Below are positions 9,757 through 16,770 of a DNA stretch of 24,949 nt, one piece after another. Positions within the stretch are counted from its first letter, which is position 1. The number at the start of each line of letters is the position of its first letter. Position numbers and translations under genes: made by a program. The notes below the pieces were generated by a model, which was given only the letters and a program-made list of their open reading frames with translations, did not search any database and was not told the DNA's origin. The DNA comes from an uncultured Collinsella sp. (GTDB taxonomy: Bacteria; Actinomycetota; Coriobacteriia; Coriobacteriales; Coriobacteriaceae): contig CAAECF010000102.1 in the NCBI GenBank assembly GCA_900754275.1, positions 1 to 24,949 on the forward strand. Reading direction: 5' to 3'.

Positions 9757-9784
9757 AACCCGTCGCTTATGCGGCGGGTTTTTT
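9757..9784 (+). terminator. Intrinsic terminator after tRNA-Asn
   Basis: A 10-bp stem, AACCCGTCGC (9757-9766) with GCGGCGGGTT (9771-9780) and one G-U pair, has a 4-base loop TTAT and is followed by a six-T tract. It starts nine bases after the tRNA CCA end. Confidence 0.92.
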
Positions 9785-9880
9785 CATGCCGCGATCGCCT
9801 GGCGCGAACGTTACCGTATCAACATTTCGTGTCGAGGATGTAATCCCGTGACCCACCACCTCAACATGGCGCGCTCGTTG

Positions 9881-9936
9881 TAGAATATTGCAATGATTGC
9901 TCCCACGAGATGGTGCCGCGAGCACCAGATAAGGAG
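9881..9936 (+). promoter_or_regulatory. Putative promoter, leader hairpin and RBS of the Asp23-family gene
   Basis: TAGAAT at 9881-9886 is a plausible -10 element; no clear -35 precedes it. In the leader, TGGTGC (9911-9916) and GCACCA (9922-9927) form a small perfect hairpin directly before the ribosome binding site AAGGAG (9931-9936). That site lies six bases before the GTG at 9943 and decides the start. The rest of 9785-9880 shows nothing I can interpret. Confidence 0.4.
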
Positions 9937-9942
9937 ATTCTT

Positions 9943-10299
9943 GTGTCTGAGACCATTAACGGCAGCCTGAGCGTCTCGAACGACGTTATTGCCGATATTG
10001 CCGGTTATGCCGCGATGACGTGCTATGGCGTCGTCGGTATGGCTGAGCAGCTCCAGGGCGCCGAGAGCGTGCGCCTGCTTGCCGGTCAGCGCCTCCGCAA
10101 GGGCGTGCTTGTCTCCGCCGACGAGAACGGCCTTACGGTCGATCTTCACGTCGTGCTCGAGAACGGCGTCAACATGAAGTCCGTCTGCCACAATCTTTCG
10201 AGCTCCGTTGCCTTCACTCTGCAGGAGATCGCCCAGATCGATCCCGCCAGCCTTAAGATCGGCATCCATATCGACGCGCTCAAGAGCCGTCTGAACTAG
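9943..10299 (+). CDS. Asp23/Gls24 family (DUF322) envelope-stress protein, YloU-like
   Basis: The 118-residue product (from GTG 9943) belongs to the Asp23/Gls24 family. Bacillus YloU, one member, is encoded directly before the fatty acid kinase gene yloV, the same order as here. The sequence shows the family pattern: an N-terminal GSLSVSNDVIADIAGYAAMT, then CYGVVGMA, a central basic segment (RLRKGVLVSADENG) and a long valine-rich strand LTVDLHVVLENGVNM, with a terminal helix. There is no signal peptide or membrane segment. In staphylococci Asp23 is a membrane-anchored cell-envelope stress protein; the role here is unknown. An upstream in-frame GTG at 9910 lies in the leader hairpin and lacks a ribosome binding site, so it is not used as the start. 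Confidence 0.85.
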   Translation: MSETINGSLSVSNDVIADIAGYAAMTCYGVVGMAEQLQGAESVRLLAGQRLRKGVLVSADENGLTVDLHVVLENGVNMKSVCHNLSSSVAFTLQEIAQIDPASLKIGIHIDALKSRLN

Positions 10300-10326
10300 C
10301 ATCCGAAAACGGAGATTCAAATACCC

Positions 10327-11988
10327 ATGATTGCAAAGACCATTCGCACCTGTTTTCCGATCGCTGCGGCTGCCGTTTCCGACAAGGCCGAGGAGATCAA
10401 CAAGCTCAACGTCTTCCCCGTACCCGACGGTGACACCGGCACCAACATGTCGCTCACGCTCGCCTCGGTGACCAAGGAGCTTTCCGCCCTTCCCGCCGAT
10501 GCCGATATGGAGGCCATCGCTGGCGCCATCACCCACGGCTCCCTGATGGGTGCCCGCGGCAACTCCGGTGTCATCACCTCGCAGATTCTGCGCGGCGTGG
10601 CCGAGGGTCTCGTCTCTGCCGATGAGCCCATCACGTCCGCCAACATCGCCTATGCGTTCCGTCGTGCCGTCAAGGTCGCCTTCCAGGCCGTCCGCAAGCC
10701 CATCGAGGGCACGATCCTCACGGTGCTGCGCGATGTCTCGACCAAGGCCGACGAGTGCGAAAAGAAGAAGTTCTCGGCCGAGGACGCGCTCGATGCCATC
10801 GTTGTCGAGGCCTATCAGTCCGTCGCCCGCACGCCCGACCTGTTGCCCGTTCTGAAGGAGAACGGCGTGGTCGACTCCGGCGCCTTTGGCTTTGCCATCT
10901 TCCTCGAGAACTTTGTTGCCGCCGCGCTTGGCCGCAGCACCGTTGTCGAGGATTTCTCCGCCACGTTTGATTCCGCTGGCTCTGCCCGCGATGCGGCCCT
11001 CGGTCGCGTTGAGATCGAGGCCAATGACGATTGGGAGGGCTCGGAGTTCCGCTACTGCAACGAGTTCCTCTTTAAGGCCGACGCCCCGTTTGACGAGGAC
11101 GAGTGCCTTAAGTTCCTGGGCTCCATGGGCGACTGCGAGCTGCTCGTGGGCGCCTATCCTGACTACAAGATTCACGTGCACTCCAACACCCCGAACCTGG
11201 TGCTCGAGCACATGCTTCAGCTTGGTCAGATCTACGAAGTCTTTATCCACAACATGGAGATGGAGGCCCACGACCGTACTGCCAAGATCCACGAGGACCA
11301 GGAGAAGGCCGCCGAGCCCGCGAAGGCCCTGGGCTTTGTCGCCGTTGCCGCTGGGTCCGGCGAGGCTGACATCCTCAAGTCCCTCGGCGTCGACGTGATC
11401 GTGTCCGGTGGTCAGACCATGAACCCTTCGACTGCAGACCTGCTGGGCGCCGTCGACCAGGTCAACGCGACCTCGGTCATCATTCTGCCCAACAACGGCA
11501 ACATCCGCATGGCCGCCGAGGCCGCTGCCTCTGCCTGCACCGATAAGAAGGTCGCCGTCGTTCCCACTAAGACCGTTCCCCAGGCGTTTTCTGCGCTGTT
11601 CGCGGTCCTGCCCGATTCTGAGCTCGAGGATGCCGTCGCCGCTATGGTCGACGCCATCAGCGAGGTCCGCGATGGCGAGGTCACCCGTGCCGTGCGCGAC
11701 TCCAGCGCCTCCGACGGCTCGCCGATTCACTCCGGTGACGTCATGGGCATCATTGCCGGCTCCATCGATGTGGTCGGCTCCGACGTGAAGCAGGTCACAC
11801 TCGATTGCATCAACCGCATGCAGGAGGAAGAGGAGGGCGATGCGCTGACGATTCTGGCCGGCGAGGAGCTGTCCGATGAGGCCTTCCAGGAGATCGTCGA
11901 CGCCATCGAGGAGGCTCAGCCCGATTTGGAGATCGACGCCCATCGTGGCGAGCAGCCGCTCTATCCCGTGATCTTCTCGATCGAGTAG
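10327..11988 (+). CDS. fakA: Fatty acid kinase catalytic subunit, DhaL/DAK2 family (YloV)
   Basis: FakA phosphorylates fatty acids bound to a FakB (DegV-family) carrier, giving acyl-phosphate that PlsX and PlsY can use. The 553-residue length is typical. The N-terminal DhaL-type kinase domain has the Mg-ATP site NVFPVPDGDTGTNMS and GSLMGARGNSGVITSQ. The middle domain holds C244 (RYCNEF) and H283/H285 (KIHVHSN), which match the zinc-binding Cys/His positions described for staphylococcal FakA. The C-terminal domain includes VIVSGGQTMNPSTADLL and VIILPNNGNIRMAAEAAA. GGAGA (10311-10315) precedes the ATG. No FakB gene is in the window. The pairing with an Asp23-family gene and recG is highly conserved in Gram-positive bacteria. 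Confidence 0.93.
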   Translation: MIAKTIRTCFPIAAAAVSDKAEEINKLNVFPVPDGDTGTNMSLTLASVTKELSALPADADMEAIAGAITHGSLMGARGNSGVITSQILRGVAEGLVSADEPITSANIAYAFRRAVKVAFQAVRKPIEGTILTVLRDVSTKADECEKKKFSAEDALDAIVVEAYQSVARTPDLLPVLKENGVVDSGAFGFAIFLENFVAAALGRSTVVEDFSATFDSAGSARDAALGRVEIEANDDWEGSEFRYCNEFLFKADAPFDEDECLKFLGSMGDCELLVGAYPDYKIHVHSNTPNLVLEHMLQLGQIYEVFIHNMEMEAHDRTAKIHEDQEKAAEPAKALGFVAVAAGSGEADILKSLGVDVIVSGGQTMNPSTADLLGAVDQVNATSVIILPNNGNIRMAAEAAASACTDKKVAVVPTKTVPQAFSALFAVLPDSELEDAVAAMVDAISEVRDGEVTRAVRDSSASDGSPIHSGDVMGIIAGSIDVVGSDVKQVTLDCINRMQEEEEGDALTILAGEELSDEAFQEIVDAIEEAQPDLEIDAHRGEQPLYPVIFSIE

Positions 11989-11998
11989 GCAACTGCCC

Positions 11999-14176
11999 AT
12001 GTCCGAGCTGTGCTCCGTGCCGCGCGTCTCGGAGCGCTTTGCCCAGAGCAATGCGCTCGACGAGGATATCGCGCGACTCAAATATGTTTCGGGTAAACGT
12101 GAGGAGGCCCTTCGCCGTCTGGGAATTCGGACGGTGGGGGACCTCCTTCTCCATATACCTCATCGATACCTCGACTTTACCCGTTCGTGGTCCATTGAGA
12201 TGGCGCCCATCGGTACCGTGTGTACCATCATCGCCACGGTCGATCGTATCGTGCAAAAGCAGCCGCGCCCGCGCATGCAGGTGACCGAGGTCTCACTTGT
12301 TGACGAGACGGGCGTGCTGCAGGTCGCCTTTTTCCGCCAGCCCTGGATTGCCCAGCAGCTTAAGCAGGGCGACCGCCTGGCCGTGATGGGCAAGGTTGAG
12401 TTTGCCTACGGTTTTAAGCAGATGGCCTCGCCGCACTTTGAAAAGCTCGAGGAAGGGCGTGCCGCGGGCACTATCCTGCCGGTCCATTACGTGAGTGATG
12501 GCGTAAGCCAGGCGTGGATGCGCCGCATCGTAAGCGGCGCGCTCGAGGTCGTCGGCAATCCCTTTGATCCCATTCCGGCACCGCTGCGCGTTAAGCGTCG
12601 CCTGATGAGCAATGCCCGCGCGCTGCGCTCAATCCATTTTCCATCGAGTATGGCCGAGCGCGATATCGCGCGACGTCGCCTTGCTTATGAGGAGTGCCTT
12701 TACCTTCAGCTGGCGCTGCGCCTGCGCAACGATGGCGGCCTAGTCGATGTGGTGCCCTATGCCCACACCGCGGGCGAGCACCTGGCCGCACTCAAGCAAG
12801 CCCTGCCGTTTTCGCTGAGCGACGAGCAGGAGGCCGCGTTCCAAGATATCCTGCGCGATATGTGCGATGGTGGGCGCGTGATGAACCGCCTGCTGCTGGG
12901 CGATGTCGGTACCGGTAAGACCGCCGTTGCCGCCTGCGCGCTGGCTTTGGCTGCCGATAGCGGCACCCAGGCCTGCGTTATGGCGCCCACGGGCGTGCTG
13001 GCGCGCCAATATGCCGATAAGACCGGCCCTCTACTCTCGCAGGCCGGCATGTCCTGGGCGCTTCTGACGGGTGCCACGCCGGCCTCTGAGCGCGAGCAGA
13101 TCCATGCCCAGCTGGAATCGGGCGAGCTTGATGTGCTCTTTGGAACCCACGCGGTCCTTTCGGATGACGTTACGTTCAAGCATCTGTCGCTCGTGGTCAT
13201 CGATGAACAGCACCGGTTTGGTGTCGGCCAACGCAACGCCCTGCGCGCGAAGGGCCCCGGTGCCGATCTGCTCGTTATGACGGCAACGCCCATCCCGCGT
13301 ACGCTGGCGCTTTCGGTCTACGGCGATCTGGACACGAGTATCATCCGCCATCGGCCCGTCCCTGGCGCTGGCGTGACGACACGCGTGCTCACCGAGTCGA
13401 GCCGCGACCTCGCCTATGGCGCCATCCGTGAGGCGCATGCAAAGGGCCAGCAGGCCTACGTGATTTGCCCACTTGTGGAGCCGAGTGATTCGGCCGATGA
13501 GCTGGAAGACGTACCTGGTATCGCCCGCGACGACGAGGGCCGCGTGACGGTCCCCGTGCCGCTGCACGATACGGCAACCGAGCTCGATCGCCTGCGTCTG
13601 GCGTTGCCGGGTTTTGTCATCGAGCGCCTTCACGGCCGCATGCCGGCGGGGGAGAAGGATCGTGTGATCGACGCCTTCAAGCGTGGCGAGATCGACGTGC
13701 TCGTCTCGACTACGGTGGTCGAGGTGGGCGTCGACGTGCCTAACGCCACCGTCATGGTCATCGAGAACGGCGAGCGCTTTGGGTTGGCTGCCCTGCACCA
13801 GCTGCGTGGTCGCGTGGGCCGTGGCAGCGTGTCGGGCACGTGCCTGGTCATGACGCACTCCAAGGGCAACGGCGGCGCGTCGGCAGCACAAGATCGCCTG
13901 CAATCGCTCGAAAAAACTTCGGATGGTTTTACGCTCGCCCAGATGGACCTGCGTCTGCGTCACGAGGGCGAAATCCTAGGGTACCGCCAGCATGGCGGTG
14001 TGACCCTGCGCTTCGTCGACCTGGATGCCGACGAGGAGCTGATCGAGTGGGCCCATTTGGACGCGGTCGAGCTCTTGCGGTATGCTTGCACTCTTGACTC
14101 CGTGGCGACTCGCCCCCTGCGCGATGCGGTTGCCATGCGATATCGACACATTTTTAAGGAGGTCAGCGGAGGATGA
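11999..14176 (+). CDS. recG: ATP-dependent DNA helicase RecG
   Basis: RecG remodels stalled replication forks and branch-migrates Holliday junctions. The 725-residue product has the N-terminal wedge region with LGIRTVGDLLLHIPHRYLDF, an OB-fold part, then the two helicase domains. Walker A is GDVGTGKT (301-308), motif II is DEQH (402-405) within VVIDEQHRFGVGQR, and motif III is MTATPIPRTLAL. The second domain has LHGRMPAGEKDRV, STTVVEVGVDVPNA and the LRGRVGRG motif. The ATG at 11999 is ten bases after fakA with a weak ribosome binding site; an in-frame GTG at 12017 is an alternative. The stop overlaps rsmD as ATGA. Confidence 0.97.
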   Translation: MSELCSVPRVSERFAQSNALDEDIARLKYVSGKREEALRRLGIRTVGDLLLHIPHRYLDFTRSWSIEMAPIGTVCTIIATVDRIVQKQPRPRMQVTEVSLVDETGVLQVAFFRQPWIAQQLKQGDRLAVMGKVEFAYGFKQMASPHFEKLEEGRAAGTILPVHYVSDGVSQAWMRRIVSGALEVVGNPFDPIPAPLRVKRRLMSNARALRSIHFPSSMAERDIARRRLAYEECLYLQLALRLRNDGGLVDVVPYAHTAGEHLAALKQALPFSLSDEQEAAFQDILRDMCDGGRVMNRLLLGDVGTGKTAVAACALALAADSGTQACVMAPTGVLARQYADKTGPLLSQAGMSWALLTGATPASEREQIHAQLESGELDVLFGTHAVLSDDVTFKHLSLVVIDEQHRFGVGQRNALRAKGPGADLLVMTATPIPRTLALSVYGDLDTSIIRHRPVPGAGVTTRVLTESSRDLAYGAIREAHAKGQQAYVICPLVEPSDSADELEDVPGIARDDEGRVTVPVPLHDTATELDRLRLALPGFVIERLHGRMPAGEKDRVIDAFKRGEIDVLVSTTVVEVGVDVPNATVMVIENGERFGLAALHQLRGRVGRGSVSGTCLVMTHSKGNGGASAAQDRLQSLEKTSDGFTLAQMDLRLRHEGEILGYRQHGGVTLRFVDLDADEELIEWAHLDAVELLRYACTLDSVATRPLRDAVAMRYRHIFKEVSGG

Positions 14177-14829
14177 GAATCATCGGCGGCGAATGGCGCG
14201 GTCGTAAGATCGAGGAGCCCCGTGGTCGCGATGTCACCCGCCCCACGACTGATCGCGTGCGCGAGGCGTGCGCATCTATGGTCATGTCGGCATTCGATTT
14301 CGATTTGGACGAGGTTCGTGTGCTGGACGCCTTTGGCGGCTCCGGTGCCTTAGGGTTAGAGATGCTCTCTCGTGGGGCCCGCTCGCTCACGACGTTTGAG
14401 ATCGATCGCAACGCCGCGCGGCTCATTACCAAGAATATCGAGTCGCTCTGCCGCGACCGTGCGCGTTGGCGCGTGGTCACGGGCGACATGCTGGCGAGTG
14501 CCTCGCGCGGTCGTGTACCGGGCGGCCCCTTTGATCTGGTCCTGCTCGACCCGCCCTATGCTTTTGGTGCCGAGCCGGTCGAGGAGCTGCTGCAGAACCT
14601 GGCTCAGCAGGGTCTGCTTGCAGCTGGCGCTTATGCCCTGTTTGAGCATGCCGCCGCCGATGCGGGCGCGCATCCGGCAGGTTTTGAGACTGTACGTGAG
14701 AAGCGCTACGGCATTACCTCGGTTGACTTGCTTCGTTGGGTCGACGATAACGATGGTGAAGGCGTCAGCGCCGGCGCAAATGCCGAGAACAACGATGCCA
14801 CGACGTTTCAGGAGGTCGCCCATGAATGA
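14173..14829 (+). CDS. rsmD: 16S rRNA (guanine(966)-N2)-methyltransferase
   Basis: RsmD transfers a methyl group from S-adenosylmethionine to G966 of 16S rRNA in the 30S subunit. The 218-residue protein starts MRIIGGEWRGRKIE, the conserved N-terminus, followed by RPTTDRVREA. The SAM site reads VLDAFGGSGALGLEMLSRGA and the catalytic motif is DPPY (126-129) in LVLLDPPYAFG. The last ~30 residues are an Asn/Ala-rich acidic tail not needed for the fold. AAGGAGG (14156-14162) lies inside the end of recG. The gene overlaps recG by four bases and coaD by eight; the rsmD-coaD pair is widely conserved. Confidence 0.96.
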   Translation: MRIIGGEWRGRKIEEPRGRDVTRPTTDRVREACASMVMSAFDFDLDEVRVLDAFGGSGALGLEMLSRGARSLTTFEIDRNAARLITKNIESLCRDRARWRVVTGDMLASASRGRVPGGPFDLVLLDPPYAFGAEPVEELLQNLAQQGLLAAGAYALFEHAAADAGAHPAGFETVREKRYGITSVDLLRWVDDNDGEGVSAGANAENNDATTFQEVAHE

Positions 14830-15319
14830 CACCATCAACCGCGTGATCGTCCCGGGCACCTTCGATCCCATCACGTTTGGCCATATCGATGTGATCCGCC
14901 GCGCCCGTCGCATCTTTCCCAGCGTGATCGTCGCTGTTGCCGAGTCGCAGGGTAAAAACGGCGTGGGCACCACGTTTATGCTCGATGAGCGCGTGGCGCT
15001 GGCCCGCGAGGCGCTCGGTGATATCGACGGCGTCGAGGTCCTGCCCTTTACCGGCCTCTTGGTCGACTTCGCTCGCGAGCAGGGGGCGGGGGCCGTGGTC
15101 AAGGGCCTGCGCGCCATGACCGACTTTGAGTATGAGCTGCAGCAGGCCGACCTTAACTATCGCCTGGATAGCGAGCTGGAGTCCATTTTTGTCATGAGTG
15201 CGCCGCAGTACGGCTATATCTCGAGCTCGGTCGTTCGCCAGATTGCCTCGCTCGGCAGCGATGTATCGACGTTTGTCCCGTCCAACGTGGTCGAAGCGCT
15301 CAAACATCGCTTTTCGTGA
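14822..15319 (+). CDS. coaD: Phosphopantetheine adenylyltransferase
   Basis: CoaD makes dephospho-CoA from 4'-phosphopantetheine and ATP, the penultimate step of CoA synthesis. The 165-residue product has the nucleotidyltransferase signature GTFDPITFGH, with T18-F-G-H21 as the (T/H)xGH site, and ISSSVVR (133-139), the second ATP-binding motif. Between them VVKGLRAMTDFEYELQQ carries the conserved substrate-contacting Lys and Arg. ATG 14822 is chosen over the open frame upstream because AGGAGG (14810-14815) stands six bases before it and the family N-terminus begins here. Length matches the family (about 160). Confidence 0.97.
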   Translation: MNDTINRVIVPGTFDPITFGHIDVIRRARRIFPSVIVAVAESQGKNGVGTTFMLDERVALAREALGDIDGVEVLPFTGLLVDFAREQGAGAVVKGLRAMTDFEYELQQADLNYRLDSELESIFVMSAPQYGYISSSVVRQIASLGSDVSTFVPSNVVEALKHRFS

Positions 15320-15341
15320 CGTTTCTTATTGCCTGGTGGCA

Positions 15342-15352
15342 TGTGGTAAACT
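15342..15352 (+). promoter_or_regulatory. Putative extended -10 promoter of the SepIVA-like gene
   Basis: TGTGGTAAACT fits an extended -10 element (TG, one base, then a TANNNT hexamer). It lies 36 bases before the chosen start codon, in the only gap between coaD and the next gene. No good -35 is visible. The same pattern recurs before rpmF and acpP. Confidence 0.45.
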
Positions 15353-15375
15353 AGCACGATGATATGTTACCTATG

Positions 15376-15383
15376 AAAGGAGA
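15376..15383 (+). promoter_or_regulatory. Ribosome binding site that sets the SepIVA-like start
   Basis: AAAGGAGA precedes the ATG at 15388 at normal spacing. In-frame ATGs at 15364 and 15373 lie upstream of this site and have none of their own. Confidence 0.75.
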
Positions 15384-15387
15384 CCGG

Positions 15388-15885
15388 ATGCCGGGCGAGA
15401 ATTTTCCTGGCGATAGGATCGTCAGCTTGGTCGATGAGCTCGAAGGGCTGATCGAGGAAGCCAAGCCGCCTTTCGGCAAGAACGCTCAGTTCAAGGTCAT
15501 CGACGCCGACGTGTTTTTCAACATCCTCGACGAGATCCGCATGAGCTATCCCGAGGAGTGGCAGAAGTCCCGCCGTATCCTTAAGGAGCGCGAGGAGCTT
15601 ATGGCTTCCGCCGCCGCTCAGGCCGATTCCATCATCGCCGACGCTCAGCAGCAGGCCCTCACCATTGCCGGTGAGCAGGAGATCGTCCGCCTTGCGCAGC
15701 AGCAGGCCGACGACATCCGCGATCGTGCCCAGCAGTACGAGCGCGAGACGCGTTATGCTGCCGAGGACTACGCAGAGCAGGTCTTTACGCACCTGGAGGA
15801 GAACCTCAAGAGTCTGACCGGCACCGTTACCCGTTGCCGTCAGCAGCTCAACGAGGGTGCTGCCCAACAGAATGGTCAGTGGTAA
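15388..15885 (+). CDS. SepIVA/DivIVA-like coiled-coil protein
   Basis: The 165-residue product is soluble and mostly helical. Residues 12-50 have a DivIVA-like head (VDELEGLIEEAK, then a short loop, then ADVFFNILDEIRMSYPEEW). A long Gln/Ala/Glu-rich coiled coil follows (about 55-140) with repeats of the type AQADSIIADAQQQA, then a short C-terminal helix. Head, loop, coil and the end motif resemble mycobacterial SepIVA, a septation protein encoded directly before DUF177, the same order as here, though this protein is clearly shorter. Similar small coiled-coil proteins between coaD and yceD in Firmicutes are often labelled ATPase without evidence; I see no nucleotide-binding motif. A role in septation or envelope organisation is inference from resemblance and neighbourhood. 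Confidence 0.7.
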   Translation: MPGENFPGDRIVSLVDELEGLIEEAKPPFGKNAQFKVIDADVFFNILDEIRMSYPEEWQKSRRILKEREELMASAAAQADSIIADAQQQALTIAGEQEIVRLAQQQADDIRDRAQQYERETRYAAEDYAEQVFTHLEENLKSLTGTVTRCRQQLNEGAAQQNGQW

Positions 15886-16439
15886 TGGCTGAGTTCCCGA
15901 GCGTTACCGTCGATCTTTCCGAGCAGCTCGAGTTTCCTGGAGATTCGTATCCGCTGACCGGTAAGGTCGATGTCGCCACCTACACGGTGGGCGAGAAGGA
16001 GTACCAGCTACAGGACGGCATCGACTACGACGTTGTCTTTACCAATGCCGGTACCGGTGTCTTGCTTACGGGCATGGTCCGCGCGCACGCCACCGGCGAG
16101 TGCGACCGTTGCCTGGAGCCCGCCTCGTTTGATATCGCCGGCGAGATCGAGGAGTTCTACCTCTTTGAGGAGCCCGAGGATCCCGAGGCTTACGAGGACG
16201 GCTACGAGCTCCTGGGTGAGGACCGCATCGTCGATCTGGGTGAGCCCATCAACGACGCGGTCGTTATGGACACGCCGTTTGTGGTGCTCTGCAAGCCCGA
16301 TTGTCGCGGTCTGTGTCCCACTTGCGGTTGCAATCTCAACGTCGAGCAATGCGATTGCGCCGCCCAGGCAGAGGCAGAATGGGCCGCTGCCACGGAAAAT
16401 CCATTTGCAGCATTGAAGAATCTCAAGCTCGATGAGTAA
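15885..16439 (+). CDS. yceD: DUF177 (YceD) family protein
   Basis: The 184-residue product is a YceD/DUF177 protein, almost always encoded just before rpmF and implicated in 23S rRNA maturation or accumulation in other bacteria and plastids. The visible family motif is GECDRCLEP in the middle. The C-terminal part has a cysteine cluster CKPDCRGLCPTCGCNLN followed by CDC, which could bind zinc. The rest is acidic. ATG 15885 shares its A with the last base of the preceding stop (TAATG), and no good ribosome binding site is seen, so translation is probably coupled. Molecular function is not firmly known for the family. Confidence 0.88.
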   Translation: MAEFPSVTVDLSEQLEFPGDSYPLTGKVDVATYTVGEKEYQLQDGIDYDVVFTNAGTGVLLTGMVRAHATGECDRCLEPASFDIAGEIEEFYLFEEPEDPEAYEDGYELLGEDRIVDLGEPINDAVVMDTPFVVLCKPDCRGLCPTCGCNLNVEQCDCAAQAEAEWAAATENPFAALKNLKLDE

Positions 16440-16442
16440 AAC

Positions 16443-16498
16443 TGTGGTAGTATCGCTACTTGCGCGTAATCGCCACACTGGATAGTTCATAAGGAAGG
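16443..16498 (+). promoter_or_regulatory. Putative rpmF promoter and RBS
   Basis: TGTGGTAGTAT (16443-16453) is an extended -10 candidate just after the yceD stop. AAGGAAGG (16491-16498) is a strong ribosome binding site five bases before the rpmF ATG. A separate promoter for this abundant ribosomal protein would make sense, but no -35 is visible. Confidence 0.45.
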
Positions 16499-16503
16499 TC
16501 ACT

Positions 16504-16683
16504 ATGCCCGTACCTAAACAAAAGCAGGGTCGTATCCGCACTCACACCCGTCGTTCCGCCAACATGAAGATTTCGGCTGCGGCTCAGTCCACGTGCCCCC
16601 GTTGCGGCGCTGTCAAGCTTCCGCACCACGTGTGCCCCAGCTGCGGTTTCTACAAGGACCGCGAGGTTATCGTTACCGAGTAA
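16504..16683 (+). CDS. rpmF: 50S ribosomal protein L32
   Basis: This short gene encodes a 59-residue protein that starts MPVPKQKQGRIRTHTRRSAN. It then shows a four-cysteine zinc ribbon, CPRCGAVKLPHHVCPSCG, and ends near a FYKDREVI motif. These are the defining features of bacterial L32 in its zinc-binding (C+) form. L32 is a late-assembling protein of the large subunit. Placement after yceD and before plsX is the classic order. It is followed by a hairpin with a T tract. Confidence 0.96.
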   Translation: MPVPKQKQGRIRTHTRRSANMKISAAAQSTCPRCGAVKLPHHVCPSCGFYKDREVIVTE

Positions 16684-16692
16684 CGGTATACT
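16682..16692 (+). promoter_or_regulatory. Possible -10 element upstream of plsX
   Basis: TATACT (16687-16692), within AACGGTATACT, directly overlaps and follows the rpmF stop. It fits a -10 hexamer and the GGTANNNT pattern seen at other genes here. No -35 is clear. A transcript from it would run straight into the hairpin at 16724-16753. Confidence 0.35.
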
Positions 16693-16723
16693 CTGGATGC
16701 GATGCCGTTCCAAATGGAACCAC

Positions 16724-16753
16724 AATGGCCGGCTCAATGAGTCGGCCATTTTT
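16724..16753 (+). terminator. Intrinsic terminator or attenuator between rpmF and plsX
   Basis: AATGGCCGGCTC (16724-16735) pairs with GAGTCGGCCATT (16739-16750), 12 bp with one G-U pair, closed by a 3-base loop and followed by five T. It ends only five bases before the plsX ribosome binding site. A second small hairpin, GTTCC-AAAT-GGAAC, sits at 16707-16720. It may end the rpmF transcript, attenuate plsX, or both. Confidence 0.75.
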
Positions 16754-16757
16754 GTAT

Positions 16758-16763
16758 AAGGAG
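16758..16763 (+). promoter_or_regulatory. Ribosome binding site that sets the plsX start
   Basis: AAGGAG is seven bases before the ATG at 16771 but only one base before the in-frame ATG at 16765, so 16771 is preferred. Confidence 0.75.
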
Positions 16764-16770
16764 CATGTAT

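Noticed and set aside
9811..12081. A long open frame on the - strand opposite the Asp23-family gene, fakA and the start of recG.
   Set aside because: It is antisense to three confidently identified genes, has Gly/Asp/Leu/His-rich composition typical of the reverse of GC-rich codons, and shows no motif. The same holds for the long - strand frames opposite smc (20948-22384), nrnA (2829-3851) and rpoD (8516-9493).
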